DNA of 64,000 nucleotides from Bacteroidaceae bacterium. Its GTDB lineage: Bacteria > Bacteroidota > Bacteroidia > Bacteroidales > Bacteroidaceae. Location: contig JAGAQY010000054.1 in assembly GCA_017622495.1 (NCBI GenBank), positions 52,455 to 116,454 of the forward strand. Direction: 5' to 3'. A program made the position numbers and the translations under genes. A model generated the notes under the pieces. That model was not told the DNA's origin and did not search any database. It saw only the letters and a list, made by a program, of their open reading frames with translations. This document shows, one piece after another, positions 34,487 to 42,861 of this stretch; the first letter of the stretch is position 1, and each line of letters begins with the position of its first letter.

Positions 34487-34667
34487 GAATTGAAAATTAA
34501 CAAAGACGATAACGAAAACGATAACCACGATGAGTGTCATCCCGACAAAGCGGAAGCGCCGAGGGATCCCGCGTAGGGACTATGAAGAATTCTCGTGAGA
34601 CCATGCGAGATCCATCGTTTCACTCAGGATGACTCTAAACACTAAACTCTAAACACTAAACAATAAA
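34487..34667 (+). repeat. Composite repeats between resB and ccsA
   Basis: Three parts: ATTGAGAATTGAAAATTAAC-type repeats that include the resB stop; a 98-bp REP-like element at 34536-34633 with GTCATCC...GGATGAC ends and GAGGGATCC/GAGATCC-type inner segments; and CTAAACACTAAACT heptamers (34634-34667) that run up to the ccsA ATG. Confidence 0.8.
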
Positions 34668-35444
34668 ATGGGCTGGAATATATTCCCCTTATGGGCAGGT
34701 ATAGTGATGCTGATTGCGGCCACAGCGTCCATTTGGGCCTTGATGAAGAAAGAGCGCAGCACCGTGGCCATAGCCACGATGACGGTTGCCATTCTCGCCA
34801 TGGGTGGCTTCATTATCCTGCTTTGGGCTACCCTGGAGCGGCCTCCCTTGCGGACTATGGGTGAGACGCGCTTGTGGTACTCCTTCTTCATCCTTGTCTC
34901 AGGTCTGTTTACCTATTCGCGCTGGCACTACCGATGGATTATGCTGTTCGCCACCGTGCTTGCGGGAGTATTCATCATCATCAATATCGCCAAGCCCGAG
35001 ATTCATGACCAGACACTGATGCCTGCCTTGCAGAGCCTGTGGTTTGTGCCTCATGTCTCTGTCTATATGTTCTCCTATTCCCTGCTCGGATGTGCCACAC
35101 TGCTCTCGGCGGTGGCACTGGTGCGAAAGAGCACCGATATGGACCTGGCGATAGAGAGACTCCTCTATGCTGGCCTGGCCTTCCTCTCGGTAGGCATGCT
35201 CACGGGTGCTTTGTGGGCCAAGGATGCATGGGGAGCCTATTGGAGTTGGGATCCCAAGGAGTCATGGGCCGCTGCCACATGGGGATTGTACCTCATTGCC
35301 ATCCATCTCGCCCCGAGCGTGATGAACACCTCGCGCCGATGGATATACCACACCATCATCCTGCTGGGGTTCGTGGCACTGCAGATGTGTTGGTATGGCG
35401 TCAACTACCTGCCCTCGGCAGCGACAAGTGTGCATAGTTATTAA
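34668..35444 (+). CDS. ccsA: CcsA-type cytochrome c assembly protein (heme handling)
   Basis: The product is 258 aa with about eight membrane helices. It contains the heme-binding tryptophan-rich WWD signature WGAYWSWDPKESWAA, with flanking His residues (VPHVSVYMFSYSLLG; AIHLAP). It delivers heme across the membrane and, with ResB, joins it to CxxCH motifs. The peroxidase 330 bp downstream has three such motifs and is the likely client. The symbol is by family. Confidence 0.92.
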   Translation: MGWNIFPLWAGIVMLIAATASIWALMKKERSTVAIATMTVAILAMGGFIILLWATLERPPLRTMGETRLWYSFFILVSGLFTYSRWHYRWIMLFATVLAGVFIIINIAKPEIHDQTLMPALQSLWFVPHVSVYMFSYSLLGCATLLSAVALVRKSTDMDLAIERLLYAGLAFLSVGMLTGALWAKDAWGAYWSWDPKESWAAATWGLYLIAIHLAPSVMNTSRRWIYHTIILLGFVALQMCWYGVNYLPSAATSVHSY

Positions 35445-35448
35445 TGGG

Positions 35449-35702
35449 AGATGATTTTATGGAGATAAATGGAGATGATTTTTGGAGGTAAGAACTGGAT
35501 GTATGGAGTTAAATGGAGTCAAAAGGAGATAGCGCTCCGCGCTTGGGAGATAAAGGCCGATAGTCTTTTCGCGCGTAAGAACATTTAACTTTGTTGATAC
35601 CGCGCCAGCTCGGCAGAGCCTGCAAGCAATCTTTGCTCTCGCATAATTGCGGTATTGGCATTTAACTCCATTTGTCTTCATTTATTTCCCTTTAACTCCT
35701 TC
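35449..35702. repeat. Intergenic element, copy A (GGAGTTAAA arms)
   Basis: The left arm has GGAGATAAATGGAG and GGAGTTAAATGGAGT units, and the right arm the inverse, CATTTAACTCCATTTG and TTTAACTCC. The core has GGAGATAGCGCTCCGCGC and GAGATAAAGGCCGATAGT. The same layout recurs at 39281-39536. No gene is present; it fills most of the 331-bp gap before the peroxidase gene. Confidence 0.75.
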
Positions 35703-35775
35703 TAAAGGCTATACTCCTGAAATAAAGTTGAGCAAGCGAAACTTAAATATATAACCAATTAAAACGTAAAGAGTC

Positions 35776-37170
35776 ATGAAAAAGCAAAGAAGAGGTCAGT
35801 ATCTGATCATTGCCGCATTGCTGCTTCTGGTAGGTGGCTTCATCACTTATCGTGCAATGCTTACGGTGCCATCTGGGGAGTTGGCTCCCGAGGCACGTGT
35901 ATCGGCTATTCTGGAAGAGGGTGGCTGCATCAGCTGCCACAGTGCAAACCCCAAGGTCCCGTTCTATGCCCACATCCCTGTCGCAGGCGATATGGTGATG
36001 AAAGACATCGAGGAGGGCTATCGTGCCTATGACATCGAGGGCGCTATGGCCAAGCTGAAAGAGGGTGCCATGCTCAACCCTGTCGATGTGGCCAAGATAG
36101 AAAAGGTGGCAATGGACAAGCGCATGCCCATGGCCAAGTATTACCTCGTGCACTGGGGCAGCCAGATGACCGACGCGAAGGCATCTGTGATTGCCGCATG
36201 GGCACGCGACTACCGCATGGCCTACTACGATGACGGCCTCACTGGAGAGCGTGCAGGCGAACCCGTACGCCCCATTATGGCAAACCCCGACGTTGACCAA
36301 CGCAAGGTGGCCCTCGGCTACGACCTCTATCACGACACACGCCTCTCGGTCGACAACACCGTGTCGTGTGCCACATGCCATGGCCTCAATACCGGCGGTG
36401 TGGACAATCTGAAATACTCAAAGGGCGTAGCAGGCAACGTGGGCGGAGTCAACGCCCCCACGACATATAATGCCGTATACAACTTCGTGCAGTTCTGGGA
36501 TGGCCGTGCCAAGACCCTTGCCGAGCAGGCTGCCGGACCTCCCCTCAACCCCGTGGAGATGGCCTCTACCTCGTTTGACGAGATTATAGTCAAGCTCGCT
36601 GAGGACAAGCACTATATGGAGGAATTCGGTGCCCTCTATGCCGATGGCATCACCGAGGCTAACATCACCGATGCCATTGAGGAGTTCGAGCGCACGCTGG
36701 TGACCCCCAACTCCAAGTTCGACCAATGGCTGCTGGGCAACAATGAAGCCCTCACCGCCGACGAACTTCACGGTTATGAACTGTTCAAGGCCAACAACTG
36801 CGCCACCTGCCATGTGGGCGCCAACCTGGGTGGCGAGTCATACGAACTGATGGGATTGCGCCAACACTACTTCGAGGCACGCGGCACAGAGCTTACCGAG
36901 GAGGACAACGGTCGCTACAAGCAGACTCAGGACGAGCGCGACCGCCATCGCTTCAAGGTACCTGGCCTGCGCAATATCGAGCTCACCTGGCCCTACTATC
37001 ACGATGGCACCCGTGCCACCATGGAAGAGGCTGTGCGCGACATGGCACTCTACCAGTGCGATGCGACGCTCGACGATGCCGAGGTTGCATCAATCGTAGC
37101 CTTCCTGCGCACCCTTACCGGTGAGTATCAAGGCCAGAAGCTCACCTCCGACAATAAGAATCAGTTTTGA
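35776..37170 (+). CDS. Multiheme cytochrome c peroxidase with N-terminal heme-binding domain
   Basis: The product is 464 aa. An N-terminal signal anchor (about 8-26) exports it to the periplasm. Residues about 45-140 form a Haem_bd-type domain with CISCH (51-55). The di-heme peroxidase part has CATCHGLNTGG (about 198) and CATCHVGANLGG (about 341), with FWDGRAKTLAEQAAGPPLNPVEM in between and a C-terminal YYHDGTRATMEEAV. It reduces hydrogen peroxide with electrons from a quinol or cytochrome chain. Three CxxCH motifs explain the nearby ResB/CcsA genes. Haem_bd fused to the peroxidase is known in Bacteroidetes. Confidence 0.93.
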   Translation: MKKQRRGQYLIIAALLLLVGGFITYRAMLTVPSGELAPEARVSAILEEGGCISCHSANPKVPFYAHIPVAGDMVMKDIEEGYRAYDIEGAMAKLKEGAMLNPVDVAKIEKVAMDKRMPMAKYYLVHWGSQMTDAKASVIAAWARDYRMAYYDDGLTGERAGEPVRPIMANPDVDQRKVALGYDLYHDTRLSVDNTVSCATCHGLNTGGVDNLKYSKGVAGNVGGVNAPTTYNAVYNFVQFWDGRAKTLAEQAAGPPLNPVEMASTSFDEIIVKLAEDKHYMEEFGALYADGITEANITDAIEEFERTLVTPNSKFDQWLLGNNEALTADELHGYELFKANNCATCHVGANLGGESYELMGLRQHYFEARGTELTEEDNGRYKQTQDERDRHRFKVPGLRNIELTWPYYHDGTRATMEEAVRDMALYQCDATLDDAEVASIVAFLRTLTGEYQGQKLTSDNKNQF

Positions 37171-37401
37171 TTTTACCGTTAATGGGTTATTAGAATTAGT
37201 TTTTGAGTTTAGTAGAGTTTTTTCTTGGCAACTTTCCCTTCTCTGCTTTTGCAAATAGACTACAATTTGCTGCAATCAGAAAAGTTATATCTACTCAATA
37301 ATAATTCTCAATTAAACTCTAAATATAATCCCAAACAGATTCTAAGCAAGAGATTGAAAAACTGTTTCTAGCCGACGAAAGCAGTCATCACTTAACTAAC
37401 A

Positions 37402-37438
37402 CCCCCAAAGTTTTTTACCTAAACTTTGGGGGGATTTT
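37402..37438 (+). terminator. Strong hairpin downstream of peroxidase gene
   Basis: CCCCCAAAGTTT (37402-37413) pairs perfectly with AAACTTTGGGGG (37421-37432), followed by GATTTTAT. It is 232 bp after the stop; the intervening sequence holds no gene I can see. Confidence 0.6.
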
Positions 37439-37513
37439 ATGCGTCAGTGGGGACACATTAAAGCACGCCCACCTCTTCAAATTGCATGGGATTTATTCGG
37501 AGGTAAAGGAGTA

Positions 37514-37554
37514 AGTTGGTCCCCTCGGTGCTTGATGTGCCGAGGGGACCAACT
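37514..37554. other. Perfect 15-bp inverted repeat
   Basis: AGTTGGTCCCCTCGG (37514-37528) pairs with CCGAGGGGACCAACT (37540-37554) around an 11-base loop, without a T-run. It could be an operator, an RNA structure or a transposon relic. Confidence 0.6.
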
Positions 37555-37572
37555 GTATAATTATGAATTAGA

Positions 37573-37615
37573 GCCAATCAGAGGCCAACACCTAGGGCGT
37601 TGACCTCTGATTATT
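37573..37615 (-). terminator. Probable araB terminator
   Basis: AATCAGAGGCCAAC pairs with GTTGACCTCTGATT (one mismatch) 50 bp after the araB stop. A smaller GAGGCT-ATGC-AGCCTC hairpin lies between them near 37630-37646. Confidence 0.5.
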
Positions 37616-37664
37616 GTTGGATCTATAGGAGTGAGGCTATGCAGCCTCCTGAGCTCCTGATGGA

Positions 37665-39263
37665 TTACTTCTTGGCCTGTACGGCTGCAGCCTCGATGGG
37701 CAGGCAGGCCTTGTAGTTCTCGATGTAGGCGTTGAAGCCGGCTACCTCTTCCTTGGTGGGAGCAATCTCCTCGCCGGTGTTGCCACCGAATACTACCTCC
37801 TCGAGATAGTCTTCGAGGGACATGCCCTTGGGGTTGTTCACCAGGTAGGAGCCGAGCAGTGCCATACCCCATGCACCACCTTCGCCGGCGGTCTCCATCA
37901 CGGAGATGGGCGAGTTGATGGCTGCTGCGAGGATGCGCTGACCTACACCCTTGGTCTTGAAGAGTCCGCCGTGGCCGGTGATGCGGTCGACACGGATCTT
38001 CTCTTCGTTGAAGAGGATGTCGTTGCCAATCTTGAGCACACCTACCGATGCATGCAGATGGGCACGCATGAAGTTGGCGAGGTTGAACTTGTCGCCGGCT
38101 GAGCGTACGAACATGGGACGACCCTCTTCCATACCGGTGATGGGCTCACCGGAGATGTAGTTGTAGGATATGAGGCCTCCGCAGTCGGCATTGCCGGTGA
38201 GGGCGTGGTTGTAGAGCTTGCCGTAGATCTCGTTCATGTCTACGGGGATGCCCATGAGTTCCTGGTATTCCTTGAAGAGGTTGACCCAGGCGTTGAGGTC
38301 GGAGGTACAGTTGTTGCAGTGTACCATGGCCACGAGGCTTCCGTCGGGGGTGGTGACCATATCGATCATCTCGTAGGGCTTGGAGAGGTCTTTCTCCAGC
38401 ACGATCATCGAGAAGGATGAGGTACCTGCCGATACGTTACCTGTGCGCTGCTTCACGGCGTTGGTGGCTACCATGCCGGTGCCTGCATCGCCCTCGGGAG
38501 GACATACGGGGATGCCTGCCTTGAGCTTGCCCGATACGTCGAGCTTCTTGGCGCCCTCGGGGGTGAGGAAGCCTGCGTTCTGGCCTGCGAGCAATACCTT
38601 GGGAAGGATGTCGGTGAGCTTCCAGCTGTAGCCCTTGGGTGCTACGAGGTTGTCAAACTTGCTGACCATCTCGGCAGAGTAGTTCTTGGTGGCGGGGTCA
38701 ACGGGAATCATACCTGAAGCATCGCCCACGCCCAATACGCGCTCGCCTGTCACCTGCCAGTGTACATAGCCGGCGAGGGTGGTGAGGAAGTCGATGTCGG
38801 CCACGTGCTCCTCGTTGTTGAGGATAGCCTGGTAGAGGTGCGAGATGCTCCAGCGCAAGGGGATGTTGTATACGAACAGCTCTGACAGGGCTGCTGCGGC
38901 CTGACCGGTGTTGGTGTTGCGCCATGTGCGGAAGGGCACGAGGATCTTCTCGTTCTTGTCGAACGCCATGTAGCCGTGCATCATGGCACTGAAGCCGATG
39001 GCGGCAAGGGTCTCGATCTCGGTGTCGTAGAGCTCGTTGACATTCTTGCGGAGGTCGGCATAGCAGTCTTGCAAGCCATACCAGATGGCCTCTACGCTGT
39101 AGGTCCAGAGGCCGTCGACAAGCTGGTTTTCCCAAGTGTGGCTACCCTGTGCGATGGGCTTGTTCTCCTGGTCGATAAGTACCGCCTTTATACGTGTTGA
39201 ACCGAACTCGATGCCGAGGATGGCCTTGCCCGATTCGATGGTTTGTTTTGCTGTTAAACTCAT
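37665..39263 (-). CDS. araB: L-ribulokinase
   Basis: The product is 532 aa, FGGY carbohydrate kinase family. It has [17 protein letters not shown] (ATP phosphate loop) near the N-terminus, [49 protein letters not shown] and the C-terminal [22 protein letters not shown] and [13 protein letters not shown] motifs. Its place with araA and araD supports ribulokinase (ATP-dependent L-ribulose to L-ribulose-5-phosphate) over xylulokinase. It is the last gene of the locus, separated from araA by 284 bp of repeat sequence, so it may have its own promoter. Confidence 0.92.
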   Translation of the reverse strand: MSLTAKQTIESGKAILGIEFGSTRIKAVLIDQENKPIAQGSHTWENQLVDGLWTYSVEAIWYGLQDCYADLRKNVNELYDTEIETLAAIGFSAMMHGYMAFDKNEKILVPFRTWRNTNTGQAAAALSELFVYNIPLRWSISHLYQAILNNEEHVADIDFLTTLAGYVHWQVTGERVLGVGDASGMIPVDPATKNYSAEMVSKFDNLVAPKGYSWKLTDILPKVLLAGQNAGFLTPEGAKKLDVSGKLKAGIPVCPPEGDAGTGMVATNAVKQRTGNVSAGTSSFSMIVLEKDLSKPYEMIDMVTTPDGSLVAMVHCNNCTSDLNAWVNLFKEYQELMGIPVDMNEIYGKLYNHALTGNADCGGLISYNYISGEPITGMEEGRPMFVRSAGDKFNLANFMRAHLHASVGVLKIGNDILFNEEKIRVDRITGHGGLFKTKGVGQRILAAAINSPISVMETAGEGGAWGMALLGSYLVNNPKGMSLEDYLEEVVFGGNTGEEIAPTKEEVAGFNAYIENYKACLPIEAAAVQAKK

Positions 39264-39280
39264 AGTGGTAAGTTTATTTG

Positions 39281-39536
39281 TAGGAGTTAAAGGAGATAAA
39301 GGGAGATACCTTATAAAGGGGTAGAGGAGTTATTTTTAGGGAGTTAAAGGTACTTAAAAGGAGTTATCGCTTCGCTCTTTAGCGAGATAAAGGCCTATAG
39401 TTTTGTCAGCGATGCAACATTTGCCTTTGGCCCCTACGGGCGGCGACCTAAAGGTTGGCGTTTAACTCCATTTACCTCCATTTAACTTCCTTTATCTCCT
39501 AAACATTTGGCATTTAACTCCCTTTATCTCCTTAGA
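39281..39536. repeat. Intergenic element, copy B (GGAGTTAAA arms)
   Basis: Left arm GGAGTTAAAGGAGATAAAGG and similar units; core GGAGTTATCGCTTCGCTC and GAGATAAAGGCCTATAGT; right arm TTTAACTCCATTTACCTCC and TTTATCTCC units. Same structure and size as 35449-35702. It fills the araA-araB gap. Confidence 0.8.
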
Positions 39537-39547
39537 TACTTAAATTA

Positions 39548-41080
39548 TTATTTCAGGGCCTTATTCAGCATGTAGTACAGCTCGTTGTTGCGGAGCTCCT
39601 GCTTGAAGTTGCTGATGGTGGTGTCCTTGTTGATCTTGATGTACTCGATACCTACGATCTCTGCGAAATCCTCCCAGTACTCCTCGGTGATGTCGTAAGA
39701 GAAGGCGCTGTGGTGGGTACCGCCTGCGAGGATCCATGCACCGGCACCAATCTCGAAGGTGGGCTGGGGAATCCAGAGGGCTGATGCCACGGGAAGGTTG
39801 GGCATGGGCTTCGGCTCGATGCACTCAACCTCCTGAGAGATGAGGCGGAAGCGGTTGCCGAGGTCTACAACGGTAGCCTTGATACCACGACCTACCTTAG
39901 AGGTGAACACGAGGCGGGCGGTCTGCTGCTTGCGGATACCGATGCCAAGGTGGTGTACCTCGAGCTTGGGTTTGTCAACGGCGATGAGCGGACAGATCTC
40001 GAGCATGTGGCTCTGGAGGCAAGATGAGCGGTCGCCGGCGAAGTTGAGGGTGTAGTCCTCGAGGAATGAGCAGCCGATAGGCATGCCGTTCTGGATAACC
40101 CAGAGTGTGCGGCAGAGGCAAGCGGTCTTCCAGTCGCCCTCGGCACCGAAACCGATACCCTCGGCCATAAGGCGCTGTGAGGCGAGACCAGGAATCTGGT
40201 CGAAGCCTACGAAGTTAGGATCGTTGATGTCGGCATCGCCAAGGTCATCGAAGTTGGTGGTGAAGGCTGTTGCACCCTCATCGGCGAGTACGCGACGCAG
40301 GGCAATCTCGGCCTTGGCAGCGTTCTTCACCTTCTCCCAGTATACCTCTTCGCCACTCTCGTCGATCTTGATCTCGTACTCCTTCTTGTACTCCTCAACG
40401 AGTGCGTCGGCCTCGGCGTCGGTCACCTTCTTGAGGTACTCCATGAGTGAAGATACGGGGTAGTAGTCTACATGGTAGCCCATGCGCTGCTCAAACTCTA
40501 CGCGGTCGCCATCGGTAACGGCTACGTTGTTCATGTTCATACCGAACATGAGGCAGCGTACGTTCTTGGCATCAGCAACACCGGCTGCTACGCGTGCCCA
40601 TACGGCAATCTTCTCCTGTGCCTCCTGGCTCTTCCAGTAGCCGCAAACCACCTTGCGGGGTACACGCATGCGAGTGCAGATGTGGCCGAACTCGATGTCG
40701 CCGTGAGCAGACTGGTTGAGGTTCATGAAGTCCATGTCGATGGTTTCCCAGGGAATCTCGGCGTTGTACTGTGTGTGGAAGTGGAGGAGGGGCTTCTGCA
40801 GGGTCTGCAATGCCTTGATCCACATCTTGGCGGGTGAGAAGGTGTGCATCCATGTGATGATACCGATACACTTCTCATCGTTGTTGGCAGCCTTCATCAC
40901 TGCCTCAGCCTCCTTGGATGAGTTGGCTGTGCCTTTGTACACTACCTTGATGGGGATGATGCCGCTGTTGTTGAGGCCATCAACCATCTCTCTTGAGTGT
41001 CCGTCTACTATTTTAACTGTTTCGCCACCATAAAGCAGCTGGGCACCTGTGACCCACCAAATTTCATAATTTTCAAACAT
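39548..41080 (-). CDS. araA: L-arabinose isomerase
   Basis: The product is 510 aa, normal length. It starts MFENYEIWWVTGAQLLYGGE, and has CIGIITWMHTFSPAKMWI, AEGIGFGAEGDWKTACL and GTHHSAFSYDITEEYWEDFAE near the C-terminus. The manganese ligands of the family lie in the Glu of GFGAEGD and GTxHH-type His residues, which are present. It turns L-arabinose into L-ribulose in the cytoplasm. The gap to araD is 102 bp and contains two 14-bp ATGGATAATGGAGA repeats (41095-41122). Confidence 0.97.
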   Translation of the reverse strand: MFENYEIWWVTGAQLLYGGETVKIVDGHSREMVDGLNNSGIIPIKVVYKGTANSSKEAEAVMKAANNDEKCIGIITWMHTFSPAKMWIKALQTLQKPLLHFHTQYNAEIPWETIDMDFMNLNQSAHGDIEFGHICTRMRVPRKVVCGYWKSQEAQEKIAVWARVAAGVADAKNVRCLMFGMNMNNVAVTDGDRVEFEQRMGYHVDYYPVSSLMEYLKKVTDAEADALVEEYKKEYEIKIDESGEEVYWEKVKNAAKAEIALRRVLADEGATAFTTNFDDLGDADINDPNFVGFDQIPGLASQRLMAEGIGFGAEGDWKTACLCRTLWVIQNGMPIGCSFLEDYTLNFAGDRSSCLQSHMLEICPLIAVDKPKLEVHHLGIGIRKQQTARLVFTSKVGRGIKATVVDLGNRFRLISQEVECIEPKPMPNLPVASALWIPQPTFEIGAGAWILAGGTHHSAFSYDITEEYWEDFAEIVGIEYIKINKDTTISNFKQELRNNELYYMLNKALK

Positions 41081-41182
41081 AGCTCTTTAGTTTAATGGAT
41101 AATGGAGAATGGATAATGGAGAATTAATACTTCGCATGACCGCATCCTCGCTTATCTCGGTTAATATTAGTTGGTTTGTTTA

Positions 41183-41884
41183 TCAATGTTTCTGTCCTTT
41201 TTGGCCATAGTAGGCATTAGGACCATGCTTACGGTTGTAGTGCTTCTCGATGAGGAGCGGGTTCATCGTCGTGTCGGGGTTGAGTGTGAATGAGATGTAG
41301 GCCATCTTGGCACACTGCTCCATCACCTTGGCGTTGTACACGGCATTGGCAGGACTGGTACCCCAAGAGAAGGGACCGTGGTTCTTTACCAGCACGCCGG
41401 GGGTGTGGTCGGGGTTGATACCCTCGAAACGCTTCACGATGACGTTGCCTGTCTCCAGCTCATACTCGCCCTCTACCTCGGCCTTGGTCATGTCGTCGGT
41501 GCAGGGGATATCCTTGTAGAAGTAGTCGGCATGTGTGGTGCCGATGTTGGGGATGTCCTTGCCGGCTTGTGCCCATGCGGTGGCATAGGTGGAGTGGGTG
41601 TGTACGACACCCTGTATGTTGGGGAAGGCACGGTAGAGCACGAGGTGGGTAGGAGTGTCTGATGAGGGGTTGAGGTCGCCCTCTACTACCTCGCCTGTAT
41701 GCAGGTCTACCACTACCATGTCAGAGGCCTTCATATCGTCGTAGCTCACGCCGCTGGGCTTGATGACTACGAGTCCCTTTTCGCGGTCGATACCTGATAC
41801 GTTGCCCCATGTGAAGATTACCAGACCCTGCTTCACAAGGTCGAGGTTGGCTTGAAATACCTTTTGTTTGAGTTCTTCTAACAT
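41183..41884 (-). CDS. araD: L-ribulose-5-phosphate 4-epimerase
   Basis: The product is 233 aa, class II aldolase family. It has [38 protein letters not shown], and the zinc-binding histidines in [14 protein letters not shown] (about 95 and 97) with the later His in [12 protein letters not shown]. It converts L-ribulose-5-phosphate to D-xylulose-5-phosphate, the entry to the pentose phosphate pathway served by tkt. It is transcribed in the same direction as araR and araA. Confidence 0.96.
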   Translation of the reverse strand: MLEELKQKVFQANLDLVKQGLVIFTWGNVSGIDREKGLVVIKPSGVSYDDMKASDMVVVDLHTGEVVEGDLNPSSDTPTHLVLYRAFPNIQGVVHTHSTYATAWAQAGKDIPNIGTTHADYFYKDIPCTDDMTKAEVEGEYELETGNVIVKRFEGINPDHTPGVLVKNHGPFSWGTSPANAVYNAKVMEQCAKMAYISFTLNPDTTMNPLLIEKHYNRKHGPNAYYGQKGQKH

Positions 41885-41892
41885 AATGGTTG

Positions 41893-42140
41893 TTTGTTTA
41901 ATTAGGAGTTAGGAATTAGGAGCTTTACCCCCTCCGCTTCATTTCGCTAAAGCTTCATTTCGCTCGTCCCCCTTAAAGGGCGACAGTTCCTTTTGATTAG
42001 TATCCTTCTCTGTATCCCCAGTGGACTCTGCACTCTCCCTCTTTAAGGGGGAGTCCCCGAAGGGGAAGGGGGTAACCGTTATTCACAGTCGAAACTATAG
42101 TCTGAACTCCTGAACTCCTGGCTCCTGAACTACATATTCT
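41893..42140. repeat. Intergenic element with inverted G/C-rich arms between araR and araD
   Basis: TTAGGAGTTAGGAATTAGGAGC and TTTACCCCCTCCGCTTC on the left are mirrored by GAAGGGGAAGGGGGTAA and GAACTCCTGAACTCCTGGCTCC on the right; CCCCCTTAAAGGG and CTTTAAGGGGG lie inside. No gene is seen. An AraR operator could lie here but was not identified. Confidence 0.65.
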
Positions 42141-42165
42141 TTTAATATATGTACGCGCGTGCGTA

Positions 42166-42843
42166 TTATAATTTAAATTTGAGTGATTTCTTGTAGTCCT
42201 CTTGGTTGAACTTATAGAGCGATGCACCGCGCTTCGACGAGGTCTTGTCGATGAGCTTGGTTTTCTCTATATAGTCCATCTCGGCTACACGCTTTCTGAA
42301 GTTCCGCTTATCCATAGGCTCACCATTGATAGCCTCATAGAGGCTCTGCAGTTGGGTGAGGGTGAAGAGCTCGGGCAGCAGGTTGAAGCCGATAGGCTTC
42401 GTGGCTGCCTGCGTCTTCATCATCTGGCGGGCTTGGTCGACCATCTGCTGGTGGTCGAAGAGTAGGGTGGGCACCTCGTCAATCTTTACCCAATAGGCGT
42501 TGTGCTCCTCTACCAGCTGGCGGTCGTAGTTGTTGATGTTGATGAGGGCATAGTAGGCGGTTGAGATAACACGCTCACCGGGGTCGCGGTCGACCTCGCC
42601 GAACGAACCTACCTGCTCCATATACACATTGGTGAGGCCGGTGAGCTCGGCAAGCACACGCTTGGCGGCATTGTCCATGCTCTCGCCCTCTTGTACGAAT
42701 CCGCCCATCAGCGACCATTCGCCCTTGCCCGGATCGAACTTTCGTTTCAGCAGGAGGAGGCTAAGCTCTCCTCCGCTGAATCCGAAAATGATACAGTCTA
42801 CTGCGTGGTAAAACCTTGGATGTCGGGAATAGTACTCTTGCAT
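42166..42843 (-). CDS. araR: AraR, Nudix-domain arabinose repressor
   Basis: The product is 225 aa. Residues 1-150 are a Nudix fold (VDCIIFGFSGGELSLLLLKRKF, WSLMGGFVQEGESMDNAAKRV). The Nudix box is degenerate: RVLAELTGL replaces the REUxEExGU core, so hydrolysis is unlikely. Residues 150-225 form a winged helix (LLPELFTLTQLQSLYEAI, NFRKRVAEMDYI, SKRGASLYKFN). This is the architecture of AraR of Bacteroides thetaiotaomicron, which binds arabinose through the Nudix domain and releases operators. It lies 18 bp after the symporter gene. Confidence 0.93.
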   Translation of the reverse strand: MQEYYSRHPRFYHAVDCIIFGFSGGELSLLLLKRKFDPGKGEWSLMGGFVQEGESMDNAAKRVLAELTGLTNVYMEQVGSFGEVDRDPGERVISTAYYALININNYDRQLVEEHNAYWVKIDEVPTLLFDHQQMVDQARQMMKTQAATKPIGFNLLPELFTLTQLQSLYEAINGEPMDKRNFRKRVAEMDYIEKTKLIDKTSSKRGASLYKFNQEDYKKSLKFKL

Positions 42844-42861
42844 TACTGTCTATTGTTTTTT

